This document shows, one piece after another, positions 12,701 to 24,200 of a DNA stretch of 64,000 nt (the first letter of the stretch is position 1; each line of letters begins with the position of its first letter). Source of the stretch: Plazaster borealis (Eukaryota; Echinodermata; Asteroidea; Forcipulatida; Labidiasteridae); NCBI GenBank assembly GCA_021014325.1, contig CM037472.1:27758039-27822038 (forward strand). The letters are read 5' to 3'. The notes under the pieces are model-generated. The model searched no databases and was not told the DNA's origin. It saw nothing but the letters and a program-made list of their open reading frames with translations. A program made the position numbers and the translations under genes.

Positions 12701-15700
12701 AGAGGAAGAAAGTGGAAGATGCGGAGGCATCAAAGAGTAGGTTAGGACAGTCTGAGGAGGAACTGAAGTCAGAGACAGAGAGACTAAGTAAAATTTTAGA
12801 GGAGATTTTTCAGGAGAACCGGCGAATGGAGGAACTCTTGCAGACAGAGAGCTTCAGTGAGTGTAGATTCAAAGATGAGCAAAGGAAACTGAATGAGAAG
12901 ATGAAGGTATGTATAAAGTTAGTTTGGAAAAAACAGTATGAAATAAAATCTCAGAATGAATTGCGTTGACTTGATTAGTCTTGAATGGACCTTATGCATT
13001 GACGTCATCAGGCCCTATCATCTTGGAGGTAAGCTGATGATGAAATATAGGAAAGTGCCCTTCTACATGTATGTACGCGCGGCGCACAAGATCGGCCAAT
13101 GAGCTACCTTCTTTTGACCTCAGCTGAGGGCGCCCTACTCAAATGACGTCATGTGCATAAGGTCTATAGCCATAAAGGTTTTAGTGATATTTTGGGCTGT
13201 GCATTTATTAATGGAATGCAATGTAGTCTACGTAGGCCTATTAGTTTTTACATAATATTGAAAAAGGAAATCATAGTTTTGTGTACTGACCAACTTGCCA
13301 TAGTTTTGCATGTTAATATAGCAAAGATTTTGAAGTGATTTTGCACCTAGATTTTTGTACAGTAACTGCTATTTGTATGATTTTGCCGACTAAAAAGCAT
13401 CCATTATTCATGAATCTCTGTGCGTTGCATCCTTGTTCATGAAAGAAATTAAAAATGTGTGCGTAAAGCGGTCAAACATTGTCATTCAAACTTGTAGTGT
13501 GATCCCATCTTGACTTTTTGGCCAAATTATATGGAACTGCTTACAGCGGAATTCCACACTTACGGCCATTAGAATCAAGTGCTTTAGAGGGTGTCGTAAC
13601 CACAAAATTCTGTGGTAAGCAGCGTCATGAAGTTACGCCCCGGTTGTGAATGACAAGGCATGACATTAGTTTTTGGTGGTCCCAACTCACACCATTCCTG
13701 TAGACAAATCCAAGCAGCATTCATGCGCCGTCATGACTTTGTAGGCTCTCTTCCACACATTGCACCCGGCATTTATTTTTACACGCACCACATGCATCCT
13801 TGGCCAATGATGTTGATGCAAATATTGCACGTACACAAGCATAAATGTATCCCAGTAATGGTAGGAAACATTGATACACAGGGTATATGAAAATGACGTC
13901 AAATGGATTGGTCTACAGGGCTCAAATTTGGGGTAAAATTCCACAAGACCACAGGGCTTGTAGCTCAAAATGTTTATCGGACCAGAATTTATTTAACAAT
14001 ACCAGAGTCTTCATGAGAAAGAGCTTTCTACACAGTTTAACTTGTAAATTGTTTTGATTTGAACAAGCACAAAGAGAAGATCTATCTCATTTGTGTTACG
14101 GGTTGGTATATTTTGATACTCAACTGAATTGTATAAATACCAGACTCAAAGTCAACATTTGAAAATCAAAAGATATTACACAGTGACTATTATTCAATTG
14201 AAAAACACAAGACTGCCGGACTTGTCAGGTCATGAGTTTACTGGCCCGAGGCTAAAATCACTGGCCTTGGGCCGACGATCCAGTGTGAAATTCGAGCCCT
14301 GGTCTTTACTCTGCGGACCCATTGCAGCTATGATATTCTCTGTTAGAGATGGAACAATTGCTAACATTTCTCGGAATCAAGATTTCTGTTCTCTTAAAGG
14401 GTGTGCACAACATTGTTAAAGGAACGTTACAGAACTGGTAATTAAAATTTTCTTTAAGATCACAGATTTACATAAAACTTACACGGTCTAATGATGATGA
14501 TAGTAGAAAACATCCCTAGAAATATTTCTGTCTGAAATGCCATATTTGATGAGAAATAAATAAAACTAATTTCCGATTGGAGTTTATCGCTCATGAGCGT
14601 TTTATTCATGCATTGTATAACACATGCAAATGTGTAATCGGTTTTTCACTATTTTCTCGTGACCCAGACGGCCGATCGATCTCAAACTTCTACAGGTTTG
14701 TCAGTTTATGTATATGGTGGATTATATAAAGTGCTTAACTGTTTTGTTACCAAAAACCAATTCTGTAATGTTCCTTTAAGATCGAAAATGTAAATGTTCA
14801 CAGATTTGCACAGAACTTACTTTTTTTTTTTTTTAGAAATTAGTAAAACAATTAGTTTTGATATGAGTAATTCAAAATTCAATGATTGAAAACAGTGGAA
14901 ATAATTAAGTCTTGTGACCCAGACGACAGATTGAGCTAAAAACTTTCACAGGGTTTTTATTTCATTTATATATGTTTGGTCACACAAAGTATTTGATACT
15001 GGTCTTTGACGATAACTGAGTGCTAAAACCTCACTGTAGTGTAACCAATGTTTCCCTATTAACCTTGTATAAATGGTTTTAAACATTAAACTCTGGGTTA
15101 TAATAATAATAATACACAGTTCTTATAGCGCTTTATCACACTCGAGGGCGTCTCAAAGGGCTAATTTGTTTTCTTCTTAAACATGTGTTAAAGGTATGCA
15201 GAGCTATTTTCGAAATATAAGACCCATTTATTTACATAGCACCATGTAACGGTCTACAAGGAGCTGTGACGCAATCTGCACCAGAAAACACTGGGGCAAA
15301 CCCCCTCTTAACGATAAGTGTGCTGGGTTCTTTTGCACATATTTATACAACGGCTTGATGTCCCATCTGAGGTACGAAGCAATAAGGGTTAAGGACACAA
15401 GTGTCAAGACCAGGACTCGAACCCACACTCTGCTGAGCAGAAACACCAGAGCTTGAGTCCAGTGCTCTTGACCGCTTGGCCGCCACACTCCACGGAAAAG
15501 GGTTATCAAACAATCACCATTTCATTTTCTGAAATTCATTTTATAAAAGCATTTTCTGGATTACATCAGATCAGTTTCATCTCTACACTGAACATTTTAT
15601 TTGGGTTAATATGAACTACATTTACTTACAAATATCATAGTATTTGACTCATGAAATGCTAAACAGAAAGACTCTGCTTGGATTTAAAAGATTTAACTTC

Positions 15701-18225
15701 CAGTTTTTTGTTTTAACAATGACAGAAATCAAATTATGAGATAGTTTTCATGCCAATTCCACTTGACTTTCAGACCTGTTACTTCACAGAGGCAACAGAC
15801 GTGAGAGCCGCCATGACCCTGGTCATTGCCTTGGTGTTCATTGCCTTGGTGTTCATTGCCTTGGTGTTCATTGCCTTGGTGTTCATTGCCTTGGTGGCCC
15901 ATGAAATGTTTCAGTAGAAACTTACATTTCCCTCACAGAGGTGACTTCTACTAAGGAAAAACTACCTTGCCCCTAAGAACAAGTATCAGGTCTGGACTCA
16001 TTAAAAACAAACCCCAAAACAACAACAACAACAACAGATCATAAGAGTTCAAATATTGGCAACTAGCATTCTGGTCACTTACATTTGAACCATCTAACAT
16101 TTAAATACAAGCCCTAATAGAAAATAACACCCACAAAACAAACTTCTCCATAACTCATCAAATCATTCTTCATCTGATAACATTTGATTTTATCATTCAT
16201 AAAAAAAGCTACATGATAAGCCACTTTACCTTATTCATTTGATCGCTGCTGTGAAACAATTTCCACGGGCAACTTGATTAACTTACAACTTTCAGTTTCA
16301 GATACTTGTACCGAGAGAATTTTGTAAGATAACATTTTGAAGAAAAAAAACCCCCCTTTATTTGTCAATAGACCTTGATCATGCTGACACCATCATTGTC
16401 AAGTCCCCCATGTGCAATGTTAATAAAGTTTACTGATTCAAATCTATACCAGAAATGGCCCAGACTATTTGACCTTCTAGCCTCGTTTTGGTTACACTGA
16501 TTTAAATGGGAGAAATACAAGATGGATGCCCCACCATAAAGGTCTATTGCTCATACAATCGAGTTTCCCCAAGGTTTTGAATGTAATTTCTGAATCACAC
16601 ATAGACTGGTCCCCTGTCTTTATTCGCAAGAATAAAGACAGGCACTGGTTTACAGGCCTAATGCCCAATGATTTCATTGGATACAATGATTTCATTGGAT
16701 AAACGTGCATTGACGTAAGATCCGGCCAGGCGCTAAAGGCAGGTATCTGGCGTTATTCACGTTATTCAAGGTGTGACGTCAGATGTTCAGGCTAAATCAC
16801 ACACTGCTTTGATGAGCACAGCAAAAGGCATACACCACAAAAAACACGACTTTGAAGCAAATCTTACACTACATTTGCTGCACATGCACAAAAAAGTCAA
16901 GCAAAATGTTGAGTTTGGGCACATCCTTTGCTGCAAGCATAAGACATCATAATTGCTTTGCATTTACTTATCACATCAAGTGGGCCCAATTTCATAAAGC
17001 TGTTCAGCAGTAAACGGTGCTTAGCAGATTTTCCTGCTAAGCAAATATTTGCAGGGCACCAGCCACAAAAGATAAACATGGTTATTTAGCTGGCAACCTG
17101 TTTCTGCTTAGCAAGATTTTCCTTTGGAAGCAATTTTTTCAATTGGAGCCGGCTCTGAAAGTTACAGAGACGGAAAGAACCTGTTTTCACCCACAATAAG
17201 GCAGTTGCATTAAGCCCGGTTTATACTTCCTGCGAATGCAAATGCGATGGGAATTTCGACATTACATCTCTGTTTTTGCTGTGAATGTTTCGCTGAGCAC
17301 AGCTCAGCTCTTCTGAATTGTTCTTTGCGAATTTGTGACGTCAAAATTCGCATTGCATTTGCATTCGCAGGAAGTATGAACCGGGCTATACACTGGACTC
17401 TTTAAAGTGACCAATCAAGTTCCTTTTCCAAACCATGTTATCTTTTCCCACAACATGAAGGTAGGGGTCATAGATTGGTTTTTGTCAACGTAGTTGATTT
17501 ATAGGCAAAATTCTAAAGAATCCCACCAGAGTAGTATGTTGCTAATTACAGGATTCGAACCGGCCTTTCGTCACAAGGAATGCTCAATGGTCTAGTGGTT
17601 CAGATACCTCCTCTAGAATGAGGGGGTGTTCAAATCCCACCTGAGTATATGCCCGTGGATTATCCCTGGAAAGCTCTGAATATACAGTGCTTATTATTAC
17701 ACATCGGTGTACGGTCAAAGCTAATTGATCATATTTTTGACCGCATGAGGGCGCTTTCTTCAGGGAATGTCTTGCATCACATTTTACAGTTTCATCTTAT
17801 TTAATTGCCTGTATGTAGTTTTCTTGCATCAATGACGAAATACATAAACATGATAATAACCAAAATGAAAAAAACCCTGTTTGTTTACTTGCTTTTCATC
17901 ACGTAAAAATTGGTCCACATGCGCCCTCACGGTCAAAAATATGGAGAATTATTATTAATCTTTACTCTCTTTTTGTGTGAAGAGGTCATATTCTAACCTG
18001 TCCTTACATCGTGTGTATTTTGGATGCTTTCACCCATGTTTTCTTGCACCACTATGCAGATATTGTCGTGGACCCTATGGTGTGTATTTGTCTCGGGTAT
18101 GAACACGCTTGCAAGTGTAGCCCTTATCTTAGGATTTTCTCTACTCCATAATATCTTGGATGTAAGACTTGTTTTTTCAAACCCCTCATTTCAGGAAAAT
18201 AAACACGCATTTTTATAAACTTGTT

Positions 18226-18256
<31 letters not shown>

Positions 18257-21200
18257 TTGGCCACAGAGCAAGGTCTTAGACTTTCATTTTATCTTAAATT
18301 CATCTGTATCAACTGATAGAAGTGTCTTGCTTTTTTGAAAAAAGGTGACTAGAAGAAGGAATGAAGAAGGAACATGTTTGTCAGAGATGATTTTGAACTT
18401 GTTTGGTTAAAAAGTTATTTGATGATGCAACCACATTATTCTGAAGAACTTTGTTATCTTTTATATTCAAATATTGGCGAATAGTTTGGGACAGACTGGG
18501 GGAGATATCAGTTGATTATTGATGGATGAGAAGATAATGGCTGCGATTCATTTCTTGGGGGTCTACTTCTGCTAGACCATTGATTCAATATCATAACAGC
18601 TAACTTAACTAGCTATTTTTTGGAGGTGATGGGCTACTAACATTTTCTCACCCATCTGACCTCATGCTGTCAGAGGTCACTGCTGGCACCAGCACTGTTA
18701 CACCAGCAACCGATTTCACGAAACTAGTACGCAATTTACGCATTAAATGTTACGCAAGTGGACTTGCGCAGATGTGTTAAGTTTCGTGGAAGCTGGTTAG
18801 CAGGAACGTGTCACAAGCCAAAATGCAACGTTAATGTGGCAGCTGGTGCCCCGCTAAATCTTTTGGCCAGGAGTTCAAAAGTTGTGATATAGTTTATCAT
18901 GCAATTCTTACAATGAAGTTTGTCAGTTATTCTGTCTTTCTGTCTGTCCGTCTGTCTGTCTGTGTCTAATCAGTGCTGTTCAATTCATCGTTGCTTTCTT
19001 TATTGCCCTTGTACCATACTTTGTGCTTACAGCTTCATCACTCCCTGTTTGTTTTGTTATGTTCTTGGCATGTATACATGCATCTCTTTCTCTAGTTGTT
19101 ATATTATTACTGTAAACATGTATATATATGGGTTTTTTTACCACATGGCACAGCATACACAGTTTGCATACACAATCATGCTTGTCATACCTGTTTACCC
19201 TTTTCTTCATAGTTGTTTGTATTCAGTATTACATCTTCCCTCAGAAAAGCCAGATGTTTAAAAAAAAATGGTATACAGTAGTGCTAGTCTAAGCTGAAAG
19301 AAAGATGTTATTTCACGTAGCATAACTTTGCAGAAAGTAGCCAACTTAAAAAGAATTTTCCAAGGTTTTCTTTTTTTCTTTTTATTGGTGCACAGCCCTT
19401 CAAAAATTGCATTTTATAAGATCCAGACTGTCAAAGCATTGCAATTCTAACCCTAGTGATACTTCACAGACCTCAGGTTTCTTTTTAAAATGTTGATATT
19501 AACCCGTTATTTTGTCTTACAGGTGTTACCGGTGTGCTTTTTTGTTTTGCAGGTTTCATTTTCACTGTCGAGCAATCGTTATTCATAATCCAATTTCAAT
19601 CATTATTGCATACATCCTTTTGAGTAAAAATGCAGACAATTGTAGATTGTACAAGAAAAAGAACTTTTATGTTCACTGTTTCTGAAAGAACTTTAATATC
19701 TCAGTTTTAATACTTCAGGAGGTGATCAAGACCTTTGGTTTTTAACTTCCACATTTTCATCAAACTTACATGTACACTCATGTTGATTATTTTAAAAACC
19801 CATTATAAATTACCTAATGAATTGGATTGTCCCTCATTGTCTCGTAGGGCATCCATCTTGTATTTAAAAGCAATTGCATGTTTTCTCAAAAAGATTTTAT
19901 TTTCATTTAATTTCAATTTAAAAAACAAAAAACCATGAATCGCAGCTAAATGCTGAATTACTCATGAATAAAATTTAGTTACTGTATTAAGCATATAAAC
20001 ACAATGTGAACTAACAGCCAGTTAACATCATAAGCTTGGTTCATTCGGGCTAAACTAACTTACAACAGGTCCTTAACATACATGTAGAAGGCCTCATAGC
20101 CATGCTGTACACTAATTTTTCCTTTGTTCCATACCTATGTATCACTCCGCATTTCTGTCCCATAAAAGTTGTTGTCAGTTTATAATTTGCCATGACCCTA
20201 GCAGTGCCCTAAGTATTAAATAATGTGTAGTGCCATGCATTGTAATCTATAAAATTACAATTTTCTTTCAGAAAATTGCAAATAGAAATTTATAAAAAAC
20301 AATGACTGCAGTCATTTCAAGGCATACATACACAAGTTCAAAGCTGACTTTCCAAACTTCTTTTTGGTCATCGCTTGAATTTTCATAAGGTGTCACTTGG
20401 TGTGTTCTAACCAATACATTAAAGCCGATTCAATCAGCCCTGCCAATACAAAGTCTTAAAATTTGGCCTATTTAATCAGCCTGGGACACTGCTAAGGTTA
20501 AACAAAATATTCTAATGAGATTTTACGAATTTTGTTCGTTGAGCCATTCATTAAGTCACTTGATATTACGTTAAGTTTTTTTCTCTCTCAGTTAGCATGG
20601 GATCCAGTTAAGTTTTACAAAAACTGTATTTTTGTATTTTGGGTAAAAGGTACCAGATCTTGGAAAGTTGAACTAGCTTTTAGTGTTGACCATTACACAT
20701 TCTTTTCCCCAATCATACTAATTAATGCTATGAAACTGAGGCTAAAATGCACAAATAGTCTGGTCCTTGCGAGGAATCTAACAAGGATGTCATCATGGTC
20801 TGTTAAGAGTCTCTTCTAAACCAAAAGCTAAGATCAGTTCATGCTTGAAATGCCAAAAAAGCATCTTTGCTGATAACTTCAAAATAATGGTCATTGGAAC
20901 TCTTGTGTGGATTGTGGACAGGAAGACAGTTGGTCTACAATGTGTATAACAATATTTTAGAAAAAGTGACAAAAGGACATCTACTGGCTCAATTTGATTT
21001 TAAATTTGATTTTAAGTTATTTGCCCTCTGAATCTCAGGCATATAACTTTTCAGCTGAGCAGCTGATTGCCCGTTTTTGGTTTCTCAGCTGTGCAATTGA
21101 AAATTTAAAAACATTGTAGAAAGTGTTATTGTACCTGGCACTTTCCTCTTTTTTATTTTTTAACAAGCTGCAGTTGCATGCCTGGAATCTGATCAGATGT

Positions 21201-24200
21201 TTTTTTGGAAGAATGACTCATACGTGGGTTCTCGTTTATAATACTGTATTTGAATCAAGCAGTTTTCACTAGAAGATGTTTTCTGTACAAGAGAAAACCT
21301 TGGTGTCTTTTCATTTTTGCCTGTTTGCTTCTCCCCTGATTGTTGTAGAATCTGAAACAACTTGAGGAGGAAACTAGGAAAAAGGAGTTAGATCTGACAA
21401 GACAGAGAGAGGAGTTTGAGAGGGAGAGACTTGCAGAACGAGAATTGATCGAAGTAGAGAGGTCAAAACTTCAAGAACTTGAGAACCAAGAGAGGTAGGT
21501 TAGGAGGCTTCGCTTTCACAAAATTGACACAACGGTGACCGGAGTCACGTGACTCATAGGGGGGTATACAAGGTAAACGAACCTACAATCCCGGTCATAT
21601 CTCGTTGGGCCCCCGCAACAAATTTGTTTTTCTTTCTTTTCTTGTTTTCTTTTTTTCCCTTTTTTTTTACATCCTACTCTGCAAGCAATGAATGTTCATT
21701 GTGATTGCTCATTCTTAGTTTTTTTAAAGCCTTCTTTTTTATGCTGTTTTATTTTAAAATATTTTTTCAGGCTAAAAAAATTTCAGACAATCCCGGCCCT
21801 ATCTCGTTGTGCCCCCGGCCCTGTTCAATGTTGGCTCTCATTGCGTGGTCTCTGCTCCAGCTGGGGTTAACAACATAGAGCGTGGGAACGGGGGAGGGTA
21901 TGTTTAGTTTCACATGGCCCAAGCATTTTGGCCGGGATTGTAGCAAGCAATGCACAAAGTGCATGGAAAAGCATGGCTGCTTCCGAGTGCTTGTGCCATA
22001 ATGATGGAAGCAGCCATGCTCTTCCATGCACATTGTGTCGCTTGCTTGGTTTGTTTACATTGTGTACCCACTATGAGTTACATGACTCTGGTCGCCGATT
22101 GTGTCTGTTGAGGAGTTGTCAAGAGTTGTTGTAGTCCTGCAGAAGATGGAATAACTAACTTTGGTTTGCTACATAATTTGACATTCCTTTCGTCTTTAGT
22201 CATGTTCAGAAAATGAATGGCATTTTATGTAAAGTTTAAGACATACATTTACACGGCAAGTTGTAAGGAACGAACACCTTTTAGTTTTGATTGTTACTTA
22301 TTCTAGGGCTTTAAGAACAACTTGATTGCCAATCTGCAAGTGTACAGCTCTCCAGCTGATCAGCTAGAGTGATTTCCGTCTTTCGCTGTTAACAATACTG
22401 CCATACAAAAGTGAAACACACTACAGAGTTTTGTGTGCTTGTCCATTTTCTCTTTTTTTGTTTTGCAATTACCTGTAGTTTTTTTTGTATAGTTTCTGAT
22501 GCAATTTCTTGACTAATAATGGAAAGATAATTTTTCACAATCATGTAGCAAAATAGGATTTTAAGTTGAATGGTTTTCAGCAACGTGACACAGTTCAAAT
22601 TCTGTTAATCATCACTGCAAGGAGGTTTTCCTGTGGTCTTTTGAATGAAATGTTTTTTTGTGAGATTTTCGCCAGCTGGGCCAAATTTCATGGAGCCTGT
22701 AATCACAAAACCTTGCTAAGCACAGAAGAATTTTGCGTAGCAGAAACAGATTGCCAGAAAAATTCCATAAAGTTTACAATGTAGTGACTGGTGCCATACT
22801 CATTTTTTTGTTTAGCAAAGAAAATTTGCTTAGTATTTTCTGCTTAACAGCTTTATGAAGTTGAGAATGTTTCCAAATTGTTTCTTCAGGATCAGTAAGC
22901 TGGTTGAGGAAACGGTGAAGGAGCGTTTACTGGAGGAGATAAATGAGAGAGACAAACAAATCAATGAAGACCAGGAGAAGGAGCGGCTAGAAAGAGAGCT
23001 CCAGTTGGAAGAACTCAAGAAGGCTCACATTGAAGAGCTTGAGAACCTCAGGATACAGATGAGACGGTGAGAGACAAAGAGAAGAGGAAGTGGGAGTCTC
23101 CTTGAGGGAATCAAAGAGGCAGACAATGTGGAGATGGGAAATTTGAAGATAGGAATGAGGTGGTACAAGATGGAGATGAGGGATGGGGAAGAATAGGAAC
23201 GAGGACATTTTTGAAAGGGGCAAGTCAGTATGATGAATGCAGGAGGCGGAAGACGTTGGAGAGATGGATAAGAAAGATGGCAATGTATAAGACGGACAGA
23301 ACAGGAAGAGAGAACAGGAAGAAGGGGTTTTAGGGAGTAATGGGAGGGGAGAGTTTGTGTAAGGACATACTAGTGTGATGAAATGAGGAGCAAAATTGTC
23401 TGGAAGGCAAAGAAAATGGATGTGGAAGAATTTTGGGTTGGGGGAATTTTGGGAAGGGGCAAATAGGCATGTTGACCTCATGAAACAGTGAAGAGATGGA
23501 GAATACAGATGAGGACATACAAGACAAAGACAAGAGGGATGAAGGAGATAGCTTTTTTTTATCCATGCCATCTGGAGTGGGTTTATGTTTACATTGTTTT
23601 CCTCTCTTTGTAATCGATTGTGTGAACGTTTTTTTTTCAGGCGAGACTCTTACGGTGGGACGTCACTTCAGGGCAATGGTCAGTTGAAGACTCCTCTGAG
23701 AAGGACCTACTCTGTGAGTGAAACTTAAGTACAGCCGTATCCAAATTGGCGGCTGTGGCTGTTGCTAAGGATGTTGCTTAGGGCAGCCTATGCTTCAATG
23801 CATGTTAACGCGGGGAACTAGTCACAGCTGTCAATTTGCAAACGGCTTACCTCTTCACTTTGATCAACTAATACCGTGATCATTGCACATAGAGATAATA
23901 AGCTTTTAAAGTGTAGAGCTGAAAGACGAAGTAGGATCAAGCCAAATAGAAAGGAATTTACAGATTGAGTTTGAATCTATGGTTAATGTAAGGGTACCAG
24001 GATATATAGATTCCACTGGTTTTTTATGGCAATCAAGTTATCCAAATTATTTCACTTTTTCAGTGCAAGCTTACTTAACTTTGTTATCGTAAAGTCAATT
24101 CGTTACTTTGTTTGACACTAAAGTAGGTTCATACGCCAAGCAAATGCAATTGTGAAGTGAAATTGCTCGGTATGAGCAAATCAAAAATTGCCGTTTACTC

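Larger units (their letters stand above)
16446..21348. other. Intron remainder, repeat-rich, no exon recognised
   Basis: The remainder of the long KIF16B intron. It contains a 30-nt hairpin (16613-16642), MITEs (16981-17149, 17213-17387, 17731-17943, 18709-18797), SINE-like sequence (17546-17720), poly-T (18233-18258), a GTCT run (18934-18965) and a repeat shared with 25120-25320. A 113-codon open frame at 18920-19261 is hydrophobic and low-complexity, with no start context or domain. I see no additional coiled-coil exon, though a short one could be missed. Confidence 0.5.

Noticed and set aside
18920..19261. 113-codon hydrophobic ORF in the long kinesin intron
   Set aside because: It starts in a TCTG/GTCT microsatellite and is rich in C, F, I, S and Y from T-rich DNA; no splice context, no domain.
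22987..23571. 194-codon reverse ORF
   Set aside because: It is the antisense of a GA-rich intron and part of a kinesin exon; its serine/proline/leucine bias reflects CT-rich composition.
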